Shown: positions 34,863-42,866 of the stretch, one piece after another
How positions within the stretch are numbered: the first letter of the stretch is position 1
How the letters are laid out: each line of letters begins with the position of its first letter
Source: an uncultured Bacilli bacterium
Lineage (GTDB): Bacteria > Bacillota_I > Bacilli_A > RF39 > UBA660
Assembly: GCA_934091015.1 (NCBI GenBank)
Contig: CAKOKM010000006.1
Location: 1 to 45,493 of the forward strand
Direction: 5' to 3'
Length of the DNA: 45,493 nt
Notes under the pieces: model-generated
What the model was told of the DNA's origin: nothing
Databases searched by the model: none
Seen by the model: only the letters and a program-made list of their open reading frames with translations
Program-made: the position numbers and the translations under genes

Positions 34863-35420
34863 ATGGAGAAAATAAATAAAACATTGTTAGGAATAATGTT
34901 AGTTGCTATTATAGTAGTAGTTGCTATAGGTACTAGCTTTTCGTATATGACTGGAAGCTTGAATGGTAGTGTTCAATTAGATGTTATAAATGTACAAGAT
35001 GGTAAAATGATAGCAGCTTATCAAGGAAATAGTTCTGTTTTTAAATCTAAAGATTATGAAAAGCAAGGAGAGCTAATAGGTTCTAAAACTTTTTCATTAA
35101 CAGGAACAAATGATAGTTCTAAAAACGTAATTAACTATAATTTATCTTTATTAGTTAATTATAACGATTATGAAGATAATGAAGTATATTTTATCTTAGG
35201 TGGTAAAACAGATGATAAAGGAATAAAAACTCCATATGCTGATGCTAAGACTAAGTATTATTTAAAAAAACAATCTGGACAAAGCGTTATTGATTTAGGA
35301 AATGGTTTTTTTAGTACTGATACTCAAAGTAGCATACATACTTATGTAATTTATTATTATACAACTAATTCAAAAGCAAATAAAAATTTTGAAACAAGAA
35401 TTATGTTTAGTGCTATATAA
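34863..35420 (+). CDS. TasA/camelysin-like membrane-anchored surface protein 2
   Basis: 185 aa, a tandem paralogue of the preceding product. It has an N-terminal helix (about 8-27) with TSFSYMTGSLNGS, then VQDGKMIAAYQ, KTFSLTGTNDSSKNVINYNLSLLVNYNDYED and a shared end block IDLGNGFFSTDTQSSIHTYVIYYY (compare IDLGNGYFENNNEELVSHVYSFYL in the first). AAGGAGAG lies before the ATG and the gap to the first gene is 15 bp. A terminator follows, so it ends the envelope locus. Confidence 0.5.
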   Translation: MEKINKTLLGIMLVAIIVVVAIGTSFSYMTGSLNGSVQLDVINVQDGKMIAAYQGNSSVFKSKDYEKQGELIGSKTFSLTGTNDSSKNVINYNLSLLVNYNDYEDNEVYFILGGKTDDKGIKTPYADAKTKYYLKKQSGQSVIDLGNGFFSTDTQSSIHTYVIYYYTTNSKANKNFETRIMFSAI

Positions 35421-35423
35421 ATC

Positions 35424-35445
35424 CCAGATATATAATCTGGTTTTT
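35424..35445 (+). terminator. Intrinsic terminator ending the envelope locus
   Basis: 6-bp stem ccagat (35424-35429) and atctgg (35435-35440), 5-nt loop, then five T. A very similar element follows the AAA ATPase gene at 39.7 kb. Confidence 0.75.
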
Positions 35446-35511
35446 AATTTCTAAAAAAATTGTTCCAAATATTTATTATATGATATACTTGTCATAAGGC
35501 AGTGATAGATT

Positions 35512-37422
35512 ATGGAAAATAATAAAAAAAGAAAAATAATTAATTCAAATAAGTGTGAATTTTTGGATTTTTTAGATAATGATTATAATGGAGAAATTCT
35601 CACATTATTAGATGATGAAGGCGTTGATTATTTAAAAGAATATAGTGATATTGAAGGACGAATTACATATATTTTAGTTTATTCTAATTATGCGGATTTG
35701 TTATTTAATAATCAGAAATTTTTAGATTTATTTTTAAGTACTAATATTTCTCAATACTATGCAACATTAAAACAACTAAATAGTAAAACTTATGATTTAA
35801 TTGTAAATAGATGTTTAGAACTCAATAAAAATGCAGATTATATAAGTCAGTTAATTAGTTATTTTAATAAAGATTATCAGTTAAAATTTATCGATAAATA
35901 TGATTATCCTAACAATTTAATATATGAATTGTTAAAGAAAAATCCTAAATTACTTGGTAAAAAAATATTAGAAAAATATAATATTGATTTAACATCACAT
36001 AATATATCAATAAAAGGTTTAATAGATGCTGGTAAAGCTTTAGTGTTTGAAGATATGGCTAAAAGAAATGGAGATTCGTCTGTTATTTCAAGCGGAGAAA
36101 TCTTCTTTTTATCATCTGATTTACTAAACACAAATGTTGCTAAAAATTTATGGAACCAATTAAACATTTACGAATATAGATCTTTAATTAATAATGCCAA
36201 TTATTGTGGTGATCCAACTAAGTTAAATAATTATGCTAAAATGAAAGAGGAAGAATTTATTTTAAATACTTATTATCCTGAAAAATACCAAAATATTTTT
36301 GATATGGTAAATAAATTAAGTAACTTAGATGCTAAATCCAATGAATATCATATAATATTGAGAATTTTAATTAATGAAATACAGATATTTCCTACTGAAT
36401 ACTATAATCTTAGAACGCTTATATTTAATGGTGAATTTGTAGAAGCTATTAAATTAATAACAAAATTATTAGATGAGAAAAAGTCAGATTATATTATAGA
36501 TTATCATTTTGAAGAAAATTATTATAATGTTATGTATGATTTAAGAGAATTATTAGAGTTTTATTATGCTGGAAATATAGATATTCCTGAAGAAAGACTT
36601 TATTTATATCAACAAATATTAAATATAGATATGTTATCAGCAGAAGAAAAAATTAAATTACATAATGAGTTAAAACAGTACAATATGATGGAAATTTTTT
36701 ATGATGATATGTCATTTGCGAGAAAGAAAGTTAGAGAAGCTTTAAAAGATTATGCTATGGTTAAGGATGAATTAGTTAAATTTAAAGACGAAGAACTATC
36801 TAATGAACATGGAGTAGATGTTTATAACATTGATGATAATCCTTTTTTTGCTATAGTTAAATCAGAAATAAGAGCTGAAGATAGTTTGCCGATAGGACAC
36901 TCTTATTCTTTAGTGGGAAATGGCTGTATATCTGTGTTTGGTAGTTTAAAAAATTCAGATACTTATGTTTATGATGCAAGTGATTTAAATCTGGAACAAA
37001 TTGTTCATATTTTTCCAAAAGATTCTTATACATTATATCAGCCATTTAGTTTTACAGAAAAAGCAACTGATAGAGTAGAACAACTTATGATGCCTGATGA
37101 ACTACTATATGATAAAAAAACATATAATGAAATATTAATATTAGAGCGTGGTAAAGAAAAAACTGATCTAGATTCCAGAATACCTAAATTAAAAAGAATC
37201 GCGTTATATTGTATTGATAAAATAACTGCTAAAGATGTAGAAATGGCTAAAATACATGATGTTGGAATAATGCTTATTAATTCTAAGAAGTATAATAAAG
37301 GTATTGAAATGCCACCAAGCGTTTATAGACATCTTAGAAAAGATTATTTTAATATTTATATGAAAAATGGTACTTTATATGAACTAGATGAACATTACCA
37401 AAATAGACAAAGAGGAATATAA
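35512..37422 (+). CDS. Large soluble protein of unknown function
   Basis: 636 aa, no signal peptide or membrane helix. The first 400 residues are mostly helical with many Leu/Tyr/Asn. The C-terminal third has a different make-up: ELSNEHGVDVYNIDDNPFFAIVKSEI, a beta-rich part (GHSYSLVGNGCISVFG), and a block YNEILILERG ... LKRIALYCIDKITAKDVEMAKIHDVGIMLINSKKY. I do not recognise a named family. It is preceded by an extended -10 (TGATATACT, 35481-35489) and followed 1 bp later by a radical SAM gene, so the two form an operon. It directly follows the T4SS locus, so an effector or accessory role is possible but unproven. Confidence 0.6.
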   Translation: MENNKKRKIINSNKCEFLDFLDNDYNGEILTLLDDEGVDYLKEYSDIEGRITYILVYSNYADLLFNNQKFLDLFLSTNISQYYATLKQLNSKTYDLIVNRCLELNKNADYISQLISYFNKDYQLKFIDKYDYPNNLIYELLKKNPKLLGKKILEKYNIDLTSHNISIKGLIDAGKALVFEDMAKRNGDSSVISSGEIFFLSSDLLNTNVAKNLWNQLNIYEYRSLINNANYCGDPTKLNNYAKMKEEEFILNTYYPEKYQNIFDMVNKLSNLDAKSNEYHIILRILINEIQIFPTEYYNLRTLIFNGEFVEAIKLITKLLDEKKSDYIIDYHFEENYYNVMYDLRELLEFYYAGNIDIPEERLYLYQQILNIDMLSAEEKIKLHNELKQYNMMEIFYDDMSFARKKVREALKDYAMVKDELVKFKDEELSNEHGVDVYNIDDNPFFAIVKSEIRAEDSLPIGHSYSLVGNGCISVFGSLKNSDTYVYDASDLNLEQIVHIFPKDSYTLYQPFSFTEKATDRVEQLMMPDELLYDKKTYNEILILERGKEKTDLDSRIPKLKRIALYCIDKITAKDVEMAKIHDVGIMLINSKKYNKGIEMPPSVYRHLRKDYFNIYMKNGTLYELDEHYQNRQRGI

Positions 37423-37423
37423 C

Positions 37424-38215
37424 ATGTATAAAAGAATATATGTTGAAATAACTAATATATGTAATTTAAACTGCTCATTTTGTCCTCGAATCAAAAGAGA
37501 AAAAGAATTTATGAATACCGAGAATTTTAGTATAATAATTAATAAAATTAAAAATTATACTAAACATATTTATTTGCATATTAAAGGTGAACCTTTAATG
37601 CATCCTAATTTAGATGAAATAATTAAAATAGCAAATAAGAGTAATATAAATGTAAATATAACAACTAATGGAAGATTATTAAAAGATAAAATAGATATTA
37701 TAAATAATAATAAAATAAGACAAATAAATATCTCATTACATAGTTTTAATTCTTTAGATGAAGTAAAAGATATAGTTAAGTTATGTGATGGTATTAAAAA
37801 TACATATATTAATTTTAGATTATGGAATGATTTAGATAATAATGAAATATTTGATTATTTAGATGAACATTATAATGTTAAAGTAGATAGAAATAGTTTA
37901 AGAAATAATTTAAATGATCATATATTTTTAAGTATTGATAAAGAATTTGAGTGGCCAAGTATGGATATACCTGTTATAAGTACAAAAGGAACGTGCAAGG
38001 CTTTAAAAGATCAAATTGGAATTTTAGTTAATGGCGATGTTGTTAGCTGTTGTTTGGATAATAATGGAGATAATAAGTTAGGAAATATTTATGAGCAAAA
38101 ATTAGATGAAATTATTAATTCTAAAAAATATCAAGAAATGTTAAATGGGTTTAATAGATATGAATTAGTAAGTCCTTTATGCCAAAGATGTGGTTATAGG
38201 GAAAGATTTAAATAA
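37424..38215 (+). CDS. Radical SAM protein with SPASM-like C-terminus
   Basis: 263 aa from the ATG at 37424, which has AAAGAGG in front and lies 1 bp after the upstream stop; an in-frame ATG at 37388 inside the previous gene is less likely. The cluster motif CNLNCSFC gives C13, C17 and C20. HIKGEPLMHPNLDEI and NITTNGRLL are the usual radical SAM barrel motifs. The C-terminal part has a Cys-containing SPASM/twitch pattern (GTCKAL, NGDVVSCCLDNNGD, LGNIYEQKLDEI, LCQRCGYR), which binds auxiliary iron-sulfur clusters in peptide- and protein-modifying enzymes. No short precursor peptide gene is seen beside it; the coupled 636-aa protein is one possible partner. Confidence 0.85.
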   Translation: MYKRIYVEITNICNLNCSFCPRIKREKEFMNTENFSIIINKIKNYTKHIYLHIKGEPLMHPNLDEIIKIANKSNINVNITTNGRLLKDKIDIINNNKIRQINISLHSFNSLDEVKDIVKLCDGIKNTYINFRLWNDLDNNEIFDYLDEHYNVKVDRNSLRNNLNDHIFLSIDKEFEWPSMDIPVISTKGTCKALKDQIGILVNGDVVSCCLDNNGDNKLGNIYEQKLDEIINSKKYQEMLNGFNRYELVSPLCQRCGYRERFK

Positions 38216-38240
38216 TCAAAATAAGGCATAATTTATAAAA

Positions 38241-38334
38241 GTCGTTCAAAAAACGTGTAAAATTATGCTAAAAGTCGTTCAAAAAACGTGTAAAATTATG
38301 GTAAAAGTCGTTCAAAAAACGTGTAATTTTTGAC
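38241..38334 (+). repeat. Three 33-bp direct repeats (iterons) upstream of the AAA ATPase gene
   Basis: Copies start at 38241, 38274 and 38307, an exact 33-bp period. Copies 1 and 2 differ at one base; copy 3 keeps the first 20 bases. Each holds the small inverted repeat cgtt-caaaa-aacg within gtcgttcaaaaaacgtg. Copy 3 runs into the -35 hexamer, and aaaagtc before it mirrors gactttt after it. The layout suggests helically spaced binding sites (33 bp is about three turns) for a regulator of the next gene. Confidence 0.85.
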
Positions 38335-38358
38335 TTTTTCCTATTTTTATAGTATATT
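38330..38358 (+). promoter_or_regulatory. Promoter of the AAA_14/DUF4143 gene
   Basis: TTGACT (38330-38335), exact 17-bp spacer and TATATT (38353-38358), 15 bp before the ATG. The -35 touches the third iteron, so a protein bound to the repeats would contact RNA polymerase. Confidence 0.75.
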
Positions 38359-38372
38359 TATAGTGGTGATAG

Positions 38373-39692
38373 ATGATGAAAAGAAAAATCTATAATGAGT
38401 TATTAAAGTGGAAAAATGATTCATTAAATGTAAAACCTTTAATGATATTAGGTGCTAGACAAGTTGGAAAAACATATATTATAGAAAAGTTTTGTAAAAA
38501 AGAATTTGAAAATTTTATTTTTTTAAATTTATTTCAAAATGTTGAAGTAGTTGATTTATACAAAAGAACTGATTTAAATTCAGAACAAAAGTTAAACTAT
38601 TTACAAACCATAGTTAATTTTGATTTATCTAAAAAAAATACTGTACTTTTTATTGATGAAATACAATGTAGTGAAGAATTAATATCAGAGGTAAAATTTT
38701 TTTGTGAAAAACATAATGATATAAGAATTATATGTGCCGGCTCACTATTAGGAGTAAAATTGAAAAGATTACATTCGTCATTTCCTGTTGGTAAGGTAAA
38801 AATGATTAATATGTATCCAATGGATTTCGAAGAGTTCTTAGTTGCTAACAATAAAGAAATGTTAATTGAAGAAATAAAAAAATGTTATGAAAACAATTCA
38901 GCTATGATAGAACCTTTACATATACAAGCAATGGAATATTATAAGTATTATTTAATTTGCGGTGGAATGCCAGAATCTGTCAAAAATTTTATAGATAATG
39001 GTTGTGATATTATGAAATATGATCCTATTATCAAGCAAAATATAATAGATTCTTATTTTAAAGATATGAAGACATATGTTACTAGTAATTCAGAAGCATT
39101 AAAAATAGAAAAAATATATCGCTCTATACCTAGTCAAATAGCAAACTTGTCAAGAAAATTCCAATTTAGCAAAATTGAAAAAAATGGAAGGGGTAGAGAA
39201 TACGACACCCCACTAGACTGGTTAAATGCAAGTAATATGATTTTATGCTCATATAAAGTGAGTGTACCAGAAAAACCATTAGCTGCATTTATTGACTATG
39301 ACAGCTTTAAGTTATATCTTAATGATGTTGGATTGCTTAATCATTTATTAGAAGTTAAATACAAAGATATTTTAGAAGATGACTTATCCTTATTTAAAGG
39401 ATCTATTACGGAAAATTTTGTTGCTACACAGTTTATTAGTAACAATATTAACTTATATTATTGGTTAAGTTCTGGTAAAGCAGAAATTGATTTTATGATT
39501 TATAATGATGACGGAATAATCCCAATCGAAGTAAAGGCTGCAAGAAATACTCAGTCAAAAAGTCTAACTTTATATAATAAAAATTATAATCCAAAATATT
39601 CTATAAGAATAAGTTCTAAAAATTTTGGATATAATGAGGAAACTAAAATTAAAAGCATTCCTTTATATGCTATATTTTGTATTAAAAATTAA
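38373..39692 (+). CDS. AAA_14/DUF4143 ATPase
   Basis: 439 aa. The N-terminal AAA_14 domain has Walker A GARQVGKT (27-34) and Walker B VLFIDEIQ (D95, E96). The C-terminal DUF4143 region ends in a PD-(D/E)XK-like motif: AEIDFMI followed by IPIEVKAARN. The family is common in gut bacteria and archaea, often in many copies, with no settled function; defence and mobile-element roles have been proposed. The gene has its own iteron-controlled promoter and terminator, so it is an independent cassette. A truncated relative lies at 12.3 kb. Two adjacent ATGs (38373 and 38376) are possible starts. Confidence 0.85.
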   Translation: MMKRKIYNELLKWKNDSLNVKPLMILGARQVGKTYIIEKFCKKEFENFIFLNLFQNVEVVDLYKRTDLNSEQKLNYLQTIVNFDLSKKNTVLFIDEIQCSEELISEVKFFCEKHNDIRIICAGSLLGVKLKRLHSSFPVGKVKMINMYPMDFEEFLVANNKEMLIEEIKKCYENNSAMIEPLHIQAMEYYKYYLICGGMPESVKNFIDNGCDIMKYDPIIKQNIIDSYFKDMKTYVTSNSEALKIEKIYRSIPSQIANLSRKFQFSKIEKNGRGREYDTPLDWLNASNMILCSYKVSVPEKPLAAFIDYDSFKLYLNDVGLLNHLLEVKYKDILEDDLSLFKGSITENFVATQFISNNINLYYWLSSGKAEIDFMIYNDDGIIPIEVKAARNTQSKSLTLYNKNYNPKYSIRISSKNFGYNEETKIKSIPLYAIFCIKN

Positions 39693-39700
39693 AATAAATT

Positions 39701-39720
39701 CCAGATAATTTTCTGGTTTT
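39701..39720 (+). terminator. Intrinsic terminator
   Basis: 5-bp stem ccaga (39701-39705) and tctgg (39712-39716), 6-nt loop, then T-rich sequence. Its tail (tctggtttttaattt) is the same as at the 35.4-kb terminator. Confidence 0.65.
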
Positions 39721-39787
39721 TAATTTTTTTAAAATTATTAATAAAACATGATATACTATTTATATATGTTAAGAATAGAGGAATATA

Positions 39788-41119
39788 ATGAAGAAAAGAT
39801 ACTGTATATTAATAATAATTATTATACTTTGTATTAGTTTATCTTTTATATTATTAAAAATAGTAAGTAAAAGTAATATTGATAAATTAATAATAAAAGA
39901 AGTGGTAAAACCTTATGGAGAAACAGTTACAATTAATGATTTTCTAAAAGAAGATATAAAAAATGTTAAATGTGAACAAGACTTAGAAAATATTAAAGAA
40001 ATAGGTAATTATGAAATTAAAATTATAGTTGATAATAATGCATATATATCTAAATTAATTATATATGATAACGTTATAGATAAAATAGAGTTAAAGGAAG
40101 TTACAATGTATATTGATGAAGAATTACCTTCTATTAAAGATTTTATTGTTAATGATATAGATTTGTCTTTATATAAATATGATGATTTATCATTAAAAAA
40201 AGAATTAGGAACTCAAGAAGTATTAATTAAATTATATGATAATTATAATAATAAGTTTGAAGGAAGTACTAAATTAATTATTATAGAGGATACAGAACCT
40301 CCAGTATTTAGTGGATTAACAAATATTATAATAGAGGCTGGAAATAAATATAATTTATATTCTAATGTTAAAGCAGTTGATAAAAGATTTGGAGAAGTTA
40401 ATTTTACGGTTGATGACAGCAGTGTTAATTATGATGTTCCTGGTAGTTATAAAATAAAATATTATGCAGAAGATAAACCTGGAAATAAAACTACTAAATA
40501 TCGTAATATAACAATTACCCAAAAAGATATTACATATAAAATAGAAAATTTTCCTACTTATTATCAATATCCAGATTATCCTAATGGTTGTGAAAGTTCA
40601 GCATTATATAACTTACTTAGATTTTATAAGATCAATGTTAGCATGAGTCAAATAGTTAATACGTTAAAAAAAGGTGATGGACCTCATTATGAAGATGGTA
40701 TTTATTATGGAGGCAATCCAGAGGTTGAATTTGTCGGAGATCCTGCTGATGAACATGGTTATGGTGTTTATCAAAAACCAATAATAGAAGTTGCTAATAA
40801 ATTTAAATCAGGTATGGTTGATTATACAGGACATTCTTTAGATGATGTTTTAGAAATAGTAAAAAAAGGCATTCCAGTTCAAATATGGGCGTCAGTTAAT
40901 ATGCAAAATACGGATATATGTACTAACTGGATTTATAAAGAAACTGGAGAAAAAATAAATTGGATATGTAAGTCACATAGTGTAGTTGTAATCGGATTTA
41001 ATAAAAATAAAGTTTTTGTATCTGATTCTTATACAGGTAAAATAGAAAGTTATAATCGAAAACAATTAGAAAAAATATATAATCTCTATGGTAAAAGAGC
41101 AATATATTATCCTAATTAA
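39788..41119 (+). CDS. Exported C39-like cysteine peptidase with Ig-like domain
   Basis: 443 aa. It has an N-terminal membrane segment (about 5-25) and two short beta repeats. A bacterial Ig-like domain comes next (about 165-245: DTEPPVFSGL, VPGSYKIKYYAEDKPGNKTT), then a Peptidase_C39_2 domain (about 255-443). The catalytic set is C268 in YPNGCESSAL, H397 in CKSHSVVVIGF and D413 in VSDSYTG, so the enzyme looks intact. C39_2 proteins are extracytoplasmic cysteine peptidases; the substrate is unknown. An extended -10 (TGATATACT) lies about 30 bp upstream and AGAGG precedes the ATG. Confidence 0.83.
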   Translation: MKKRYCILIIIIILCISLSFILLKIVSKSNIDKLIIKEVVKPYGETVTINDFLKEDIKNVKCEQDLENIKEIGNYEIKIIVDNNAYISKLIIYDNVIDKIELKEVTMYIDEELPSIKDFIVNDIDLSLYKYDDLSLKKELGTQEVLIKLYDNYNNKFEGSTKLIIIEDTEPPVFSGLTNIIIEAGNKYNLYSNVKAVDKRFGEVNFTVDDSSVNYDVPGSYKIKYYAEDKPGNKTTKYRNITITQKDITYKIENFPTYYQYPDYPNGCESSALYNLLRFYKINVSMSQIVNTLKKGDGPHYEDGIYYGGNPEVEFVGDPADEHGYGVYQKPIIEVANKFKSGMVDYTGHSLDDVLEIVKKGIPVQIWASVNMQNTDICTNWIYKETGEKINWICKSHSVVVIGFNKNKVFVSDSYTGKIESYNRKQLEKIYNLYGKRAIYYPN

Positions 41120-41209
41120 ATGAACAAAATTAAAAAAATTTATACTTAATGTTTGACAGTTTCGGTAATAAAAAAAGTTCAAAGTCAGTTAGTTATGCTG
41201 GTTTGCGAG

Positions 41210-41237
41210 CTTTATATTTTTTATAAAAAATATAAAG
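41210..41237. repeat. Perfect 28-bp AT palindrome
   Basis: Arms ctttatatttttta (41210-41223) and taaaaaatataaag (41224-41237) are exact reverse complements with no spacer. It sits in the 192-bp gap between the C39 peptidase and spoVID genes, just before a terminator hairpin that shares its last bases. It could be an operator or part of the termination signal. Confidence 0.7.
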
Positions 41238-41269
41238 ATATTTAAGCATAATTGTGAATATCTTTTTTT
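41234..41269 (+). terminator. Intrinsic terminator before spoVID
   Basis: 9-bp stem aaagatatt (41234-41242) and aatatcttt (41257-41265), 14-nt loop, then seven T. It would end transcription from the peptidase gene or from a short RNA starting near the TTGACA at about 41154, which has no clear -10. Confidence 0.7.
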
Positions 41270-41283
41270 ACTATTCATATAAT
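41256..41283 (+). promoter_or_regulatory. Candidate sigma-E-type promoter of spoVID
   Basis: GAATATC (41256-41262) resembles the sigma-E -35 KHATATT and CATATAAT (41276-41283) the -10 CATACAHT, with a 13-bp gap, about 28 bp before the ATG. spoVID is a sigma-E gene in Bacillus. The match overlaps the terminator, so it is tentative. Confidence 0.4.
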
Positions 41284-41311
41284 TATTTTGAAAAGAAAGG
41301 AAAATGATTAT

Positions 41312-42022
41312 ATGAACGAAGTATTTACTTTGGATAAAGAATTTTTATTTAAATCAAAGATATATGAAATAACATCAATTTCTATTGAACAAGATTCTAA
41401 AATTGAAAGTGGTAATTTAGTTGGTGAATTTATAGTTTCCGGAAGTTATAGATTACATGAAATAAGTATAAATAAGGAAGATTTTAGCTTCAAAATACCT
41501 TTTAAGCATGAATTAAAATCTAATATTAATTTAGATACTATTAAATTAGAGATAAATGATTTTAATTATAATTTTAACAATTATGATGAATTAAGTGTTC
41601 ATATTGAATATATTGTAACAGCTGAAGAAGGAATTAAGGTATTTGAAAGTGCTGAAAAATTAGATGATTTCTTAAATGAACAAAAGAAAGAAGATGTAGA
41701 TATTATTGACTTACGAGAAGAAAGACAAGATTATAAAAATGATATACCAATGCCAATGGTTAGTGAAGAATTAATACCTAAAGAAGAAAAAGAAATCAAA
41801 GAAACAAAAGAAGATAATAAAATAGATGAAAATATGTTAATTAACTCAATTAATGAAGAAGATGAATATGTTTTATATCATATCCATACTGTTGGAATTA
41901 GTGATTCAATCGAAAGTATAACTAAAAAATATAACATAAGTGTTAATACATTAAAAGAATATAATTCATTTGAGAATTTAGAATTAAATATGAAATTAAT
42001 AATTCCAAATGAAGAATTATAG
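41312..42022 (+). CDS. spoVID: Stage VI sporulation protein D (spore coat encasement)
   Basis: The ATG at 41312 after GAAAGGA is preferred to a TTG at 41288; this gives 236 aa. The N-terminal domain (EKEFLF-type start LDKEFLFKSKIYEITSI, GEFIVSGSYRLHEISIN, FKIPFKHEL) matches SpoVID, an acidic linker follows (about 120-185), and the C-terminus is a LysM domain (YHIHTVGISDSIESITKKYNISVNTLKEYN ... LKLIIPN pattern, about 192-236). SpoVID drives encasement of the spore by the coat and works with SpoIVA, SafA and CotE. It is shorter than the Bacillus protein (575 aa) through loss of linker. A ysxE-like gene follows directly, as in Bacillus. Confidence 0.83.
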   Translation: MNEVFTLDKEFLFKSKIYEITSISIEQDSKIESGNLVGEFIVSGSYRLHEISINKEDFSFKIPFKHELKSNINLDTIKLEINDFNYNFNNYDELSVHIEYIVTAEEGIKVFESAEKLDDFLNEQKKEDVDIIDLREERQDYKNDIPMPMVSEELIPKEEKEIKETKEDNKIDENMLINSINEEDEYVLYHIHTVGISDSIESITKKYNISVNTLKEYNSFENLELNMKLIIPNEEL

Positions 42023-42866
42023 AGAAATATTTAATCCAACTAAAATTACTATAAGTGGTAAAAGTCATATTTTAACAACTAATGATGGTAAATATGTTGT
42101 AAAAGAAAAAAATAAAGATATTAAATCTTTATATAATTATTTAAATAATCGTAATTTTAATAAATATCCTCAAATAATAGATGAATATGATAATAAATAT
42201 GTGTATGAATATTTAGATGACGTTGAAGTTCCTATTAATCAAAAAATGATTGATGAAGCTAAAACACTTGCTGAACTTCACTATAAGACTAGTTATTTTA
42301 AAAATGTTAAAATAGATAACTTTAAAGAAATATATGAAAATATAAGTTCTAATATAAATTATTTAGAAAATTATTATAATAATTTATTTGATAAAGCCTT
42401 AAGTGAAGAATATATTAGACCTTCATTATATATCTTAATTATTAATTCATCTTTAATAAAAGCCAATATTAGCTTTTTAAAAAGAGAATTAGAAAAATGG
42501 TATAAAATGATTAATGATTTAGATAAAATAAGAGTAGTATATAATCATAATAATTTAAGTATTGATCATTTTATAAATAATAAATTTATAAGCTGGGATA
42601 AATTTTTAGTAGATAGTCCGGTTATAGATTTAATTAATTTATATAAAAATGATTATAATAAATATGATTTTAGTTTATTTTTAAATGAATACTTTAAACA
42701 TTTTGAATTATTAGATTATGAAAAAACATTATTATTTATAATGATTTCTATGCCTAAAACTTATGATTTTACAAACAATGAATTAGATAACACTATTATG
42801 GTTAGTAAGTCAATTAGTTATATTGAAGATACTAATAAATTAATTAGGCCATATTATTCTAAATAA
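42009..42866 (+). CDS. YsxE/CotS-like spore-coat kinase-fold protein
   Basis: 285 aa, overlapping the end of spoVID by 14 bp. It has the aminoglycoside phosphotransferase-like plan of the CotS/YsxE group: YVVKEKNKDIKSLYNYL (Lys strand), YVYEYLDDVEVP, AKTLAELHYKT, then RVVYNHNNLSIDHFI in place of the catalytic HGDL loop and ISWDKFLVDSPVIDLINLY in place of the DFD block. The His-Gly-Asp of active kinases is changed (NHNNL), so catalysis is doubtful. In B. subtilis ysxE lies directly downstream of spoVID, which supports the call. It probably helps coat assembly. Confidence 0.72.
   Translation: MKNYREIFNPTKITISGKSHILTTNDGKYVVKEKNKDIKSLYNYLNNRNFNKYPQIIDEYDNKYVYEYLDDVEVPINQKMIDEAKTLAELHYKTSYFKNVKIDNFKEIYENISSNINYLENYYNNLFDKALSEEYIRPSLYILIINSSLIKANISFLKRELEKWYKMINDLDKIRVVYNHNNLSIDHFINNKFISWDKFLVDSPVIDLINLYKNDYNKYDFSLFLNEYFKHFELLDYEKTLLFIMISMPKTYDFTNNELDNTIMVSKSISYIEDTNKLIRPYYSK

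Noticed and set aside
12564..35420. Integrative conjugative element
   Set aside because: No integrase, relaxase, replication or maintenance genes and no flanking direct repeats were seen in the window; both sides are ordinary chromosomal genes. Not excluded outside the window.
38241..38334. CRISPR array
   Set aside because: The 33-bp period leaves no unique spacer (conserved part plus only a few variable bases), there are just three units, and no cas gene is near.
41145..41240. Riboswitch or small RNA upstream of spoVID
   Set aside because: A TTGACA is present but no fitting -10, and I could not match the sequence to a known riboswitch class; only the palindrome and terminator are supported.
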